NCBI RefSeq assembly: GCF_014192415.1
Contig: NZ_JACHXY010000001.1
Span: 992,001-1,056,000, forward strand
Reading direction: 5' to 3'
DNA length: 64,000 nt
Source: Microbacterium proteolyticum
GTDB lineage: Bacteria; Actinomycetota; Actinomycetes; Actinomycetales; Microbacteriaceae
The position numbers and the translations under genes were made by a program. Below are positions 1 to 8,987 of this stretch, piece by piece. Numbering within the stretch: position 1 is the first letter of the stretch; every line of letters begins with the position of its first letter. Under the pieces are notes generated by a model that searched no databases, was not told the DNA's origin, and was given only the letters and a program-made list of their open reading frames with translations.

Positions 1-271
1 GGGTGGCGGGCGACACGATCGCCAGAGCACCCACCACGACGATCGAGACGACGACCGCGGCGAGCGCGCGGAGCACGCGCGGGCGGCGCCCACCGATGGT
101 GCCGACGAGCGCGATCAGCGCGGTGGCCGCGGCCACGAGCGCCACCACCGACGCCGCGAGCAGACCGAGGAACGCGGGGGATGCCGCGGGTGTCACGCCG
201 GGCGCGACGCACAGCGCCTGCACCATCGCGTTCGCCAGGACGACCGCTCCGACCAGGGCTGCGCGCTTCAC
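1..271 (-). CDS. Membrane protein, C-terminus outside window
   Basis: The N-terminal 90 codons are visible; the gene continues past the left edge. It starts with GTG, which overlaps the stop codon of the lipoprotein gene (GTGA overlap), so the two are translationally coupled. The visible part holds three hydrophobic stretches: roughly residues 5-22 (a signal-anchor-like segment containing a Cys), 34-56 and 70-88. The middle two are separated by a short Gly/Arg loop (GGRRPR). I do not recognise a family. It is the third gene of an operon with a Tat-exported metallophosphoesterase and a lipoprotein, so an envelope role is likely, but no function can be assigned. Confidence 0.7.
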   Translation of the reverse strand, partial: MKRAALVGAVVLANAMVQALCVAPGVTPAASPAFLGLLAASVVALVAAATALIALVGTIGGRRPRVLRALAAVVVSIVVVGALAIVSPAT

Positions 272-615
272 GGCGTGACCCCCGCGGCCTGATCGATCAC
301 GGCGCTGACACTGCCGGTGAACGCCGTGTCGGAGCCGACAGTGATCGTGAAGCTGTCGGGGTCGGAAGACGGCGACGTGGCGGCGATGGCGTCACCGGCG
401 GTCGTCGTCCCGGCGCACGAGATCGCCCCGTCGGGCGCGCGTGTGCACGTGGGCGCCTGCTCGAGGTCGACGCCCTTCTGGTGGAGCACGTCGATCGTGG
501 CGAAGCGCACCTCGGCGAGGTGATTGCCGCCGACCGGGGCGATCGCGGCCACCTGCGAGCACCCGGCCGCGGCGAGCACGGCCACGAGGGGGAGCACGGC
601 GAGGGGGCGCCTCAC
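268..615 (-). CDS. Small secreted lipoprotein
   Basis: 115 residues. The N-terminus is a classical lipoprotein signal: MRRP, a hydrophobic core, then a lipobox ending AAAGC at about residue 19. The mature part of about 95 residues carries two further Cys (near CTRAPDGAISCAG) that could form a disulfide, and it looks like a small beta-rich extracellular domain of the DUF4333/Sec-lipoprotein kind; that family guess is weak. Its ATG overlaps the stop of the metallophosphoesterase gene by ATGA and its stop overlaps the start of the next membrane protein, so the three genes form one translationally coupled operon. Confidence 0.75.
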   Translation of the reverse strand: MRRPLAVLPLVAVLAAAGCSQVAAIAPVGGNHLAEVRFATIDVLHQKGVDLEQAPTCTRAPDGAISCAGTTTAGDAIAATSPSSDPDSFTITVGSDTAFTGSVSAVIDQAAGVTP

Positions 616-2393
616 AGCCCCCGCTCCTTCTCGTAGGCGAGGATCCGCGCGCGCTCGGCGACGTGCTGGGCCTCGAGCTGCAGGTCGGTGATGACCCCGA
701 GATCGAACGGCGCGGGCAGCAGCAACTCGGTGTTGCGATCGAGCGGAGAGCCGCGTCGCATGAGCGGGGTCTCGGCCCAGTCGTTGGCGGCGAGCTCACG
801 GCTGCGGCTCGCGAGGTCGGCGACCGAACCCGAGGAGCCGGGGACGGCGGGTGAAGCGTGGTCGAGCACGGTGGTGAACAGCGAGAGCGTGCCGTCGCGG
901 TTGTCGACGAGTTCGACGACTTGCTGCTGCTGCGGGAAGTCGATGCACGATGCCGTCGTGATCTCCCAGAAGCCGCCTGTGGCGCGGGTGTGGGCGAGGA
1001 TCTGATTGAGGTGCGTATGGCCGTTGAGCCACCCGACGACCACCGGGAACTCCAGCAGCATCGCCACGAACTCCTCGGCGCCGTAGAGCTTCTCGTCGGC
1101 ACCGGGCCGGCTCGCGCGGTTCTCGAGCGTGAGGCTGTTGTGGTGGCTGAAGATCAGTGCCAGCACCTGGTCGCGCTGCGCGATCTCGAGCTGGGCGCGC
1201 AGCCACCGCATCTGCGACTCGGGCACCGCACCGTCGGGTCCGGCCACGGCATTGCACGTGTCGAGCCCGAACGCGCGCACCCGCGGGCTGAGGTCGGCCT
1301 GCCACCACGTCTCGCCCGAGGCGAGGTTGTGAGCGGTGAACCCGTGACCGACCGGGCCGGGGGTCGACTCGGTGCGGAAATGCTCCGCCATGAACTCGCG
1401 CTGCGCGAACAGATACCGGTCGGGATTGGCGGCGACGTCCCGGAAGCCCGGCCCCCCGGATGCCAGCCCCAGGGCCGCCAGCGCCTGCGAGAGGACGCTC
1501 GTGCTCGCAGCCCACCCCTCCAGCGCCGTGCTCGCCGTGGCATCCAGGGTGTACGACTTCCGCGCGCCGACCGCGAGGGAGCGCAGCTGCGGGCTGATGT
1601 CGAACGTTCCGAGCAACAGCGTGTCGTGGTTGCCGTACACCGCATACCAGGGCGCGGGGAGACCGACCGACTCGACCTTCGCGTCGATCGCCTGCGCGAG
1701 CAAGTCGGGCAGCCGCGGGAAGCCGTAGTCGCCGAAGGCTCCGCCGCGGGGGTCGCCGGGGCGGTACGCCCACGTCGCTTCGCTCCACGCCTGCACGCCC
1801 TGCCACTCGGCGCCGCCGGTGGCGGGATCGACCGGAAGGCCGTCCATGAGGTCGATGTACCAGCGCAGCTCGAGGTGCGAATGCATGTCGGCGCTGTCGC
1901 CCGTGACGATCGCCGCGCTCATCGGCGCTCCCGTGAGCGGACTGTAGCGAGCGTCGGAGAAGGCCTGCACCATCGCTGCGGTCGCGTGCGGGCTGAGCGG
2001 ATCCTGGGGGTGGAAGGCCGAACCCCACGCGGAGTGGTCCTGCACGATCATCGGTTCGATGCGGCCGGGAGACTGCGCCTCGATGACGTGGAGGTCGGAG
2101 AGGTGCCCGAGGTACAGCAGCGACCGGCGCGAGGCGGTGCGCCCGGCCGCCGGTGACCGCCTCAGCACGTCGAGGCGCGGCACGTACGGCTCGCCCGGAC
2201 CGGTGGTCAGGGCACGATACCTCCCCGAGAGGATCGATCCCTGGCGAATCGTCTGGAGCAGTGTCGTGGGGGCGTCCTGCGCCGGCGTTGCGGCGCGGGC
2301 CAGCTCGGGCGCGAGCACGTCGAGGCTCAGCCCCGTCGAGGCGGCGGCGGCGACGGCGGCGTGCAAGAACTGGCGGCGGGACAGACCGGTCAC
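612..2393 (-). CDS. Tat-exported metallophosphoesterase (PPA1498-like)
   Basis: 593 residues from the GTG start at 2393, chosen because it places a twin-arginine signal (SRRQFLHAAVAAAAS) at the very N-terminus; the open frame continues upstream without signal-like sequence. Calcineurin-like phosphoesterase motifs appear in order: GHLSDLH (metal-binding D and H), VTGDSADMHSH, YGNHD, FSHHNS and NGHTHLN. This is the pattern of a dinuclear metal centre, and the length and Tat signal fit the actinobacterial PPA1498-type family. The substrate is unknown; cell-surface phosphomonoester or phosphodiester cleavage is inferred. It heads a three-gene operon with a lipoprotein and a membrane protein. Confidence 0.85.
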   Translation of the reverse strand: MTGLSRRQFLHAAVAAAASTGLSLDVLAPELARAATPAQDAPTTLLQTIRQGSILSGRYRALTTGPGEPYVPRLDVLRRSPAAGRTASRRSLLYLGHLSDLHVIEAQSPGRIEPMIVQDHSAWGSAFHPQDPLSPHATAAMVQAFSDARYSPLTGAPMSAAIVTGDSADMHSHLELRWYIDLMDGLPVDPATGGAEWQGVQAWSEATWAYRPGDPRGGAFGDYGFPRLPDLLAQAIDAKVESVGLPAPWYAVYGNHDTLLLGTFDISPQLRSLAVGARKSYTLDATASTALEGWAASTSVLSQALAALGLASGGPGFRDVAANPDRYLFAQREFMAEHFRTESTPGPVGHGFTAHNLASGETWWQADLSPRVRAFGLDTCNAVAGPDGAVPESQMRWLRAQLEIAQRDQVLALIFSHHNSLTLENRASRPGADEKLYGAEEFVAMLLEFPVVVGWLNGHTHLNQILAHTRATGGFWEITTASCIDFPQQQQVVELVDNRDGTLSLFTTVLDHASPAVPGSSGSVADLASRSRELAANDWAETPLMRRGSPLDRNTELLLPAPFDLGVITDLQLEAQHVAERARILAYEKERGL

Positions 2394-2547
2394 GTGATCA
2401 TCCGTTCGGGCGGAGAAGTGAGACGAATCTAGCGCCCGGCGGGTCGTCGCGTCGATGTCCGCGGCACCGGTCGCGGGTCCGGCGGAACACGAGGAGCCGA
2501 CGCGGACGAAGGTCGTCCGGGTGCCGTGCACCGTCTCCCCCGCACAG

Positions 2548-2585
2548 CACTGCGGCGCCCGAGCCGAAGCCCGGGCGCCGCAGTG
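2548..2585 (-). terminator. Hairpin terminator of the subtilase gene
   Basis: A perfect 13-bp GC-rich stem (CACTGCGGCGCCC paired with GGGCGCCGCAGTG) with a 12-nt loop, 13 nt beyond the subtilase stop. There is no T-run, which is common for actinobacterial terminators. Confidence 0.75.
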
Positions 2586-2597
2586 ATCCGACGGTGA

Positions 2598-5500
2598 CTA
2601 CCGCAGCACGATGAACGCGCTGCTCGCGCTCGAGGGCTGGACGGTGGTGCTGCCGCCGTAGGTGACCTTGACCACCTTGGCGCCGCGCGTCTGCGGATCG
2701 AGGGTGACCGTCGCGCTGCCGTTCTGCAGCGTGGCGGGATAGTCCTTGCCCGCCACCGTCACGACCACGTCGCCCGTCGCCGCGGGGCCGCCCGCGGGCC
2801 GGATCTTCACGTTGACCTTGTACGTGTCGGTGGTGCGCCCGACCCAGGGGCTCACCGTCACCTCCGTGCGCGAGCTGACGACGGATGCCACACCCGCGCT
2901 GTCGGCCGTGCCCGAGAGCCCGGTGGTCGGCGACGTCGCGGTCACCCGCACGCTCAGCACACGACCGAGATCGGCGCGCTGCACGCGGTAGGTCTGCGCC
3001 GTCGCGCCCGAGATGGGCTCGCCGTCACGGAGCCACTGGTACGTCGTGGTCACGTCGGCGGGATCCCACGTGCCGGGGGTGGCGCGCAGGGTCCGGTTGA
3101 TCGCGACCGTGCCCGACACGGTGGGGGCCTCGACGACGACAGGCGCCGCCTCACCCGAGTCCACCGTGAGGACGGTCTGCACCGCGGACTCGCCGTAGGT
3201 CACCACGCCGAGGTAACGGGTCTGGGGAGCCAGGCCCTGCCACGACAGGTCGTACGTCGTCTCGACGCCCTGCTGCACGGTGAGCGGGTTCGGCGTCGCC
3301 GTGAGCTGGCCCTCGCCGCCGGGGGCGACGTTCGCGTACGTCATGTCCCACGTGAACGGCGCGGTGAACGAGTACACGTTCGCCTCGACGAGGTACGTAC
3401 CCGGCGTGGGGTTCGACAGAGACACCCGCTCGTCGGCCGAGGCCGTCGCCGAGGTGAACCGCTCGTAGTACCGCAGGTCGTCGGGGCTGACGACACGCGA
3501 GACGAAGAGGTCGAGGTCGCTACCGGCGTCGTCGGAGGAGTCGAGGTCGAAGCGCGAGAGCGTCGTGCCCTCGGGCACCTCCACGACCCACCGGACGTAA
3601 CCGTCGGCGTCACCGGAGTCCTGGTCGCCGGAGTGTCCCTCGACGGGGTTGTCCGGGTCGGTCAGCAGCGTCTCGGCCGTCAGGCCCGCCAGGGTGAGCG
3701 GCAGTTCACCGCTGATACCGGGCAGGATCTCGACGTTCGTGGTGCCCGACAGGCCCGTGCCCGACACCTCGGCGGGCGCCTCGGCGGTCGTCGGTCGGAT
3801 CGTGATCGGCGAGCGCACCTGCGTGTCACCGCTCGTCCAGGTGAGGAAGCCCGTCGACCACTGCTCGGCGGCGGCGGTCGTGCGGGTGAAGGTCACCGTG
3901 AACGACTTCTCCTCGCCCGCCGCGGCGAACTCCAGCGTCGACGGCTCGACGACGGCATCCACTCCGGGAACGTCGATGGATGCCGAGAAGGAGCCGGCCT
4001 GCGTCGAGGTCACCGTGCGGGTGATCGTCTGGGGCTTCGCCAGCGAACCGATCGAGATCGACGCGAGGTTGAGGTCGCTGCCGTCGATCGGCGCGACGCC
4101 GAAGTCGTACAGGCCCTTGCCCTGGAGGAAGGCCGCCCAGTCGGCGGAGCCGTTCAGGTACAACAGGCCCGGGTCGAAGTACTTCGTGGGATCGACGTGT
4201 CCGGCGCCCTGGGCGAACGGATCCTCAGCGGGGGCACCCTCGGCGTCGACGGTGTCGTACGCGGTGGTCATCATCGCCGACTTGACCTCGGCGGGGGTGG
4301 CCAGCGGTCGCTCCCCGAGGTACAGCGCGGCGAGACCGGCGACGTGCGGCGACGACATCGAGGTTCCCGAGAGGAACTCGAACGCGGGGTCGGCGCCGGG
4401 GGCGTTGGCGGCCGCCGCGAGGATCGCGACGCCGGGCGCCGAGATGTCGGGCTTGAGGATGTCGCTGCCGTCGGCCAGCATCGGGCCGCGGCTCGAGAAG
4501 CCCGCGACCTGCGGGGTGGGGGTCACCTCGTCGGTGATGTTCTCGCCGATGAGCGTGGCCGTGGCATCCGGGGTCTCCCGCACGTAGGCCAGCAGCGCGT
4601 CACGGTACCGGGCGTCGAGATGCACGGTCGGCACGGCGTGGAAGTCGTTGTCGACCGAGGCGGGGGTGACGTTGACGAGGATCATGCCCACGCCCCCGGC
4701 GTCCTCGACGGCCTGCGACTTCTCGACACGCGCGTTCTGCCCGCGGTCGCACACGACGATCTTTCCCGCGGCTTGCGCGGGGTCGAGCGAACCGAGCAGG
4801 CACAGGGTAGCGTTCGCCGGATCGATTCCGGATGCCGCGATGTCGCCGGCATAGACCACGGGAGCCGTGACGGTCTGACCTGCGGGAACCGAGATGGAGG
4901 CACCGGCGGCCTCGAAGCCGTTCCCCAGGGTCACCGTGCCCTCGTAGGTCGGGATCGTGGATGCCGCGACCGTGGTGTACCAGGGCGACGCGTGGTCGGC
5001 CGTCGAGGCGTCGGGGCCGGAGTTGCCCGCCGAGACGGCGACGAAGACGCCGGCGGCTGCGGCGTTGAAGAACGCCTGGTCCTCGAGGGCGAAGGTGGAG
5101 CTGGCAGCTCCTCCGCCGATCGAGTAGTTGATGACGTCGACGTTGTCGTCGACGGCGGCGTTGATCGCGCCGAGCAGGTCGCTCAGGGCGCAGACGTCAT
5201 CCGTCGTCACGAGCGGGTCGGGGCCGGCCCAGCACGCTTTGTAGGCGGCGACCTTGGCCGCGGGGGCGACGCCGGAGATGGCGCCGAAGTCGACGCCCTC
5301 CACGTTCGCGTCCACGCCCGTGTTGCCGGCCGCGGTGCTGGCCGTGTGCGAGCCGTGGGTGTCGCCGTCGCGGGGCGAGACGTAATCGGCCTCGAACGTG
5401 AAGCCGGTGGCGGCCGCGCCCTGGTCGAAGTACCGTGCGCCGACGAGCTTCGTGGAGTAGTCGGAGAGCGACCAGCCGTTGCCCTCAGCGACTCGGGGCG

Positions 5501-6170
5501 AACGGAAGTCGGAGCCATCGGCCTTGCGGTATACGACGTCGTTGCCGTCGAGGTAGGGCTCGGCGCCCGCGGTGGTTCCCAGCGGTTCGCCCGCGAACGC
5601 GGGGTTCTCCGGGGCGATGCCGGTGTCGATCACGCCGACGACGGTGCCCGCGCCCGCGGCGTCGACGCCGCCGACGCGCTGCCAGACGCCGTCGTCACCC
5701 TCGAGACCGAGGAACTCGGTGGAGGGAACGGCGTGCGGGTGGCGGATCTCGTCGGGGACGACCTTCTGCACGCCCTCGGTCGCGGCGAGCTTCGCCGCCT
5801 GGTTGGGATCCATCGAGGCGCTGAAGCCGTTGACCGCGACCGTGTACGTGTTGTCAGGGCGGACTCCGGCCTCGTCGGCGACGTCCTGCTGGCGCTGCTC
5901 GAGGAAGGCCGAGTACTCGCGCGCCGCCGGGGAGTCCGGGTCGAGCTTCGCATCCTCGGACTTGGTGGCTTCCAGGCCGGCTTCTCCGCCGCCGTACGTG
6001 GCGACGGGGGCTTCGTCGAGCACGACGATGTAGCGGCCCGTGGCCGACTCGATGGGGGTGGGGGGTGTCACCCCCGCGCCCACGTCAGCGGCCTGTACGG
6101 CTGTGGCTCCGGTGGCGGTGAACAGTCCGGCCAGGGTGATGGCCGCGACCGAACGCAGGGTTCGACCCAT
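2598..6170 (-). CDS. Secreted S8 family subtilisin-like serine protease
   Basis: 1190 residues. The ATG at 6170 is chosen over an upstream TTG because GGAG sits 6 nt before it. Order of parts: signal peptide (about 1-28), inhibitor I9-like propeptide (about 45-145), peptidase S8 domain with catalytic Asp182 (VIDTG), His272 (DTHGSH), oxyanion Asn383 (SAGNSGP) and Ser604 (GTSMSSPH), with a PA domain inserted at about 440-540. After that come beta-sandwich regions, a PPC-like domain at about 830-930, and an Ig-like module near 1010-1090 (TYQWLRDGE). There is no LPXTG, so it is probably released. It is monocistronic, divergent from the LCP gene, and ends at a strong hairpin. It probably degrades extracellular protein for nutrition; the specificity is unknown. 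Confidence 0.93.
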   Translation of the reverse strand: MGRTLRSVAAITLAGLFTATGATAVQAADVGAGVTPPTPIESATGRYIVVLDEAPVATYGGGEAGLEATKSEDAKLDPDSPAAREYSAFLEQRQQDVADEAGVRPDNTYTVAVNGFSASMDPNQAAKLAATEGVQKVVPDEIRHPHAVPSTEFLGLEGDDGVWQRVGGVDAAGAGTVVGVIDTGIAPENPAFAGEPLGTTAGAEPYLDGNDVVYRKADGSDFRSPRVAEGNGWSLSDYSTKLVGARYFDQGAAATGFTFEADYVSPRDGDTHGSHTASTAAGNTGVDANVEGVDFGAISGVAPAAKVAAYKACWAGPDPLVTTDDVCALSDLLGAINAAVDDNVDVINYSIGGGAASSTFALEDQAFFNAAAAGVFVAVSAGNSGPDASTADHASPWYTTVAASTIPTYEGTVTLGNGFEAAGASISVPAGQTVTAPVVYAGDIAASGIDPANATLCLLGSLDPAQAAGKIVVCDRGQNARVEKSQAVEDAGGVGMILVNVTPASVDNDFHAVPTVHLDARYRDALLAYVRETPDATATLIGENITDEVTPTPQVAGFSSRGPMLADGSDILKPDISAPGVAILAAAANAPGADPAFEFLSGTSMSSPHVAGLAALYLGERPLATPAEVKSAMMTTAYDTVDAEGAPAEDPFAQGAGHVDPTKYFDPGLLYLNGSADWAAFLQGKGLYDFGVAPIDGSDLNLASISIGSLAKPQTITRTVTSTQAGSFSASIDVPGVDAVVEPSTLEFAAAGEEKSFTVTFTRTTAAAEQWSTGFLTWTSGDTQVRSPITIRPTTAEAPAEVSGTGLSGTTNVEILPGISGELPLTLAGLTAETLLTDPDNPVEGHSGDQDSGDADGYVRWVVEVPEGTTLSRFDLDSSDDAGSDLDLFVSRVVSPDDLRYYERFTSATASADERVSLSNPTPGTYLVEANVYSFTAPFTWDMTYANVAPGGEGQLTATPNPLTVQQGVETTYDLSWQGLAPQTRYLGVVTYGESAVQTVLTVDSGEAAPVVVEAPTVSGTVAINRTLRATPGTWDPADVTTTYQWLRDGEPISGATAQTYRVQRADLGRVLSVRVTATSPTTGLSGTADSAGVASVVSSRTEVTVSPWVGRTTDTYKVNVKIRPAGGPAATGDVVVTVAGKDYPATLQNGSATVTLDPQTRGAKVVKVTYGGSTTVQPSSASSAFIVLR

Positions 6171-6360
6171 AGTGCGCTCCAAACGGGGGGATGAATGAGC
6201 GAATTGCGCGGCATCATTGGCGCGCGTTGCACAAACATAACGCAGAGGGGATTGATCACCAACGCTCAGTTTGGACGGCGTCTGAAAACCGTCGGGATCG
6301 CGCGCCCTCCGCGGTACCGAGGCGGGGCCGCGTCGCTCCGTCGACGGCGACCCGCGGCCC

Positions 6361-6366
6361 TAGACT
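6361..6366 (+). promoter_or_regulatory. -10 element of the LCP gene (TAGACT)
   Basis: TAGACT matches the actinobacterial TANNNT -10 pattern. It lies 26 nt before the ATG, leaving a short leader that carries the GGAGGAG ribosome-binding site at 6381-6387. Confidence 0.5.
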
Positions 6367-6392
6367 GCGACGAAACCCGAGGAGGAGCCGCC

Positions 6393-7646
6393 ATGCCCCG
6401 GCGTCGTCGCACCGTCGCGCAGCACGCCCGCCTGCGTTCCCCTCATCCACTCGGCCAACTCGCCACCCTCATCGCCGTGGCGGCGGTCGTCGCCGTCGTA
6501 TCGGCGATCGGCGTCGCCTCGTACACCGCGTACGACCTCACGTCGGAGTTCGTCGACGAGGCCGTCGCCGTCGAGAACCAGCCTCCGGTGCCGCCCGACC
6601 TCGGCCGACTCGAGGGCGGCGTCAACATGATGGTCGTGGGCATCGACGCATGCGAAGAGAACCTCATCGCCCTCTTCGGCGAGCGCTGCGAGGGGCCCGA
6701 CTCCGAGGGGCGCCTCAACGACGTCAACATCCTCGTGCACATCTCGGACGCCCCGCGAAAGGTCACGGTGGTGTCGTTCCCGCGCGACCTGATGTTCGAG
6801 GCGCCCGCGTGCGACACCTCGGACGGCGGCCGCTTCGACGGCGGGTATCTGCAGATCAACGAGCTTTACACCTACGGCGGCTTGTCGTGCGTGATCACGG
6901 CGATCTCCGATATGAGCGGCCAGCAGATCCAATTCGGCGCGATGGTCACCTTCGGCGGGGTGATCGAGATCACCAACGCGATCGGCGGCGTCGAGATCTG
7001 CCTCGCCAGCGACATGCGCGACGAGAACACGGGCATCGACTGGGCCGCGGGGCCCCGCACCATCCAGGGCGTGGAAGCTCTGCAGTTCCTCCGCACCCGC
7101 TACGGCGTGGGCGGCAGCGACCTCGCCCGCGTGAGCAACCAGCAGCAGTACATGTCGCGGCTCGCCCGCAAGCTCGTCAGCGAGGAGGTGCTGTCGAATC
7201 CGGCGACGCTGTTCCGCCTGGCATCCACGGGCTTGCGCAATGTCACCCCCACGCAGAGCCTCACCAATCCCCTGACGCTCGTGCAGGTCGCCCAGGCGGT
7301 CAAGGACGTGCCCTTCGAAGACATCGTCTTCGTGCAGTACCCCACGGTGACGGCCAGTTCGGATGCCAACCGCGTCGCGCCCGATTGGGATGCCGCGGAG
7401 GTGCTCTGGGATGCGCTCGCGGCCAATCAGGCGATCGAGATCACCGGCGACGTCGCCGTCAACGGCGGCACCGTCGTCGCCGATCCGACACCGTCGCCCG
7501 AGGAATCGGCGACGGGCGAGACCCCGCCCGCCGAGGAGGTCGAGCCGGGCACCGTCGATCCCTCGACCGGGGCGGTCGCCCTGCCGCCCTCGATCAGCGG
7601 ATCCAGCGCGGCGCAGCAGACCTGCAGCGCCGGCGTCGTCAACTGA
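6393..7646 (+). CDS. LytR-CpsA-Psr (LCP) family wall-polymer ligase
   Basis: 417 residues. The ATG is fixed by a GGAGGAG site 5 nt upstream; a longer frame extends upstream but has no ribosome-binding site. There is a short basic N-terminus (PRRRRT), one membrane anchor at about 25-48, and then the extracellular LCP domain beginning near residue 70 (GGVNMMVVGID). Conserved features include RLNDVNILVHIS and SFPRDL, and an Arg-rich helix (FLRTRYG). The tail is acidic, Thr/Pro-rich and ends with a Cys. LCP proteins transfer teichoic acid-like or other glycopolymers from lipid carriers to peptidoglycan. The canonical LytR_C domain is not evident. It is convergent with the VanY-type peptidase gene. 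Confidence 0.88.
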   Translation: MPRRRRTVAQHARLRSPHPLGQLATLIAVAAVVAVVSAIGVASYTAYDLTSEFVDEAVAVENQPPVPPDLGRLEGGVNMMVVGIDACEENLIALFGERCEGPDSEGRLNDVNILVHISDAPRKVTVVSFPRDLMFEAPACDTSDGGRFDGGYLQINELYTYGGLSCVITAISDMSGQQIQFGAMVTFGGVIEITNAIGGVEICLASDMRDENTGIDWAAGPRTIQGVEALQFLRTRYGVGGSDLARVSNQQQYMSRLARKLVSEEVLSNPATLFRLASTGLRNVTPTQSLTNPLTLVQVAQAVKDVPFEDIVFVQYPTVTASSDANRVAPDWDAAEVLWDALAANQAIEITGDVAVNGGTVVADPTPSPEESATGETPPAEEVEPGTVDPSTGAVALPPSISGSSAAQQTCSAGVVN

Positions 7647-7711
7647 CCCCGGCGGATCCGCACGCACGGAGGCTGCGGCCGGCTCAGCGTCCCCCGCAGA
7701 TGCGGGCGGGC

Positions 7712-7734
7712 GGATGCCGGGGCTCCCGGCATCC
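7712..7734. terminator. Bidirectional hairpin between LCP and VanY genes
   Basis: A perfect 10-bp stem (GGATGCCGGG paired with CCCGGCATCC) with a 3-nt loop, between two convergent stop codons. It can serve both strands. Confidence 0.7.
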
Positions 7735-7740
7735 ACCCGA

Positions 7741-8877
7741 TCAATACGTCGGCGCCGCCGGCAGGCCGAAGAACTCCTCCAGAGTGGTGTACCCGCCCTC
7801 GTGGTAGGCGCGGGCGAGCTCGCGACCGATGTAGCGCTGGTGCCATGCCTCGGGCAAGTATCCGCTGACGCTCTCACGGCCCTCGGCGTAGCGCGTGATG
7901 AAGCCGTACTCCCACGCGTGATCCCGCACCCACGCCCCCTGCGGTGACGAGGCGATGTCGTCGAGGGTCCCGCAGGAGCCGTCGCACGGAACGATGTCGA
8001 CGGCCAGCCCCGTCTGATGCTCGCTGTAGCCCGCGCGGGCGCTCTCGCGATCGGCCTCCTCGACCCCGCCCACATCCACGCGGCCGGCGTAGGTCGACTG
8101 CTGCGTCGAGTACGAGCGGAACGCGCTGAGGAATCCGATCTCGCCCGCCCCCGCGTCGGATGCGGCCCGCACCAACTCGGTCAGGGCGCTCGCGGGAGCG
8201 GAGCGCAGCGCCGACTCCTCGAGGGCTCGGACGTTCTGCGGCATGACGAGATCGCCGGCGCGGTAGTCGAGCGGGTCGAGGGGGCGCTGCTTGTTGACGA
8301 CGACCCACTCGCGGTTCGGATCCGACAGCGAGACGCACGGAGCGATTCCGGATGCCACCGCGGCGCGGAAGGCGTCTCCCCCGCCGGCGGCGGAGATGGC
8401 GGCCTCGTCGTCTCCCGAGGCGAGGGCCGCGGTGAAGGCGGGATCGTCGCACGGGGTGGCGGTCGCCGGGACGGCCGCGAGCTGCGGGACCGGGAGGCCC
8501 TCTGCGGGGACGGCCGGCGGGCCCTGGAACGCCGGCGCCGTGTCGACGGTCGCGGTTCGAGCCGCCTCTTCGCCCCCGCCCGCGGAGGCTGCGGCGCCGA
8601 TCGCGACGGCTCCCGTCGCCACGACCAGCAACGCGACCGCGAGAACACCCGCGCGACGGCGGCGCATGGCGAGTGTGCCGCCTCGAACGGCGAGGAGGCC
8701 CCGGATGCCGACCTGCGTGCGGGCGGGACGGGCTTCGCTCTCCGCGCGGAGCCGACGGCGCGTCGCCGGCTCGACCGGGAGCGTGATCGCGTGTGCCGCC
8801 GTCGCGAGTCGCTCGGCCTCCGCGCGCGCGGCGCGGCGGGGAGAACGCTCGGGATCGGGGGGTATCACTCGACCCAT
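7741..8877 (-). CDS. D-alanyl-D-alanine carboxypeptidase, VanY/M15B
   Basis: 378 residues from the ATG at 8877. The first 110 residues are basic and low in conservation, followed by one membrane segment (about 70-92) and an Ala/Pro linker. The C-terminal M15B domain shows SAFRSYSTQQ, the zinc motif SEHQTGLAVDI and the second zinc His in EAWHQRY. These enzymes trim the terminal D-Ala from peptidoglycan stems on the outer face of the membrane. It is transcribed divergently from the radical SAM gene, and the 110-bp spacer between them contains a LexA-like box that could in principle influence both. Confidence 0.88.
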   Translation of the reverse strand: MGRVIPPDPERSPRRAARAEAERLATAAHAITLPVEPATRRRLRAESEARPARTQVGIRGLLAVRGGTLAMRRRRAGVLAVALLVVATGAVAIGAAASAGGGEEAARTATVDTAPAFQGPPAVPAEGLPVPQLAAVPATATPCDDPAFTAALASGDDEAAISAAGGGDAFRAAVASGIAPCVSLSDPNREWVVVNKQRPLDPLDYRAGDLVMPQNVRALEESALRSAPASALTELVRAASDAGAGEIGFLSAFRSYSTQQSTYAGRVDVGGVEEADRESARAGYSEHQTGLAVDIVPCDGSCGTLDDIASSPQGAWVRDHAWEYGFITRYAEGRESVSGYLPEAWHQRYIGRELARAYHEGGYTTLEEFFGLPAAPTY

Positions 8878-8965
8878 TCTCTCGCCGGATCCTGAAAGCG
8901 GCGTGACCCCGCCCCGAACCCCGCGCACTGTTCCCCTCAGGAGTGGTTGCGCTTGCGCTTCATTA

Positions 8966-8977
8966 GAACATGTGTTC
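8966..8977. promoter_or_regulatory. LexA (SOS) box-like palindrome GAACATGTGTTC
   Basis: A perfect 12-bp palindrome, GAAC-ATGT-GTTC, matching the Gram-positive LexA consensus GAAC-RNRY-GTTC. It sits 10 nt before the start of the radical SAM gene, where a bound repressor would block transcription. Orthologues of that gene are, from memory, in the mycobacterial LexA regulon. Confidence 0.65.
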
Positions 8978-8987
8978 GACTGGGCCG

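Noticed and set aside
3633..6194. An 853-codon open frame on the plus strand opposite the subtilase gene
   Set aside because: Arg/Gly/Asp-rich translation with no family motif; it is the antisense shadow of a clear protease gene in high-GC DNA.
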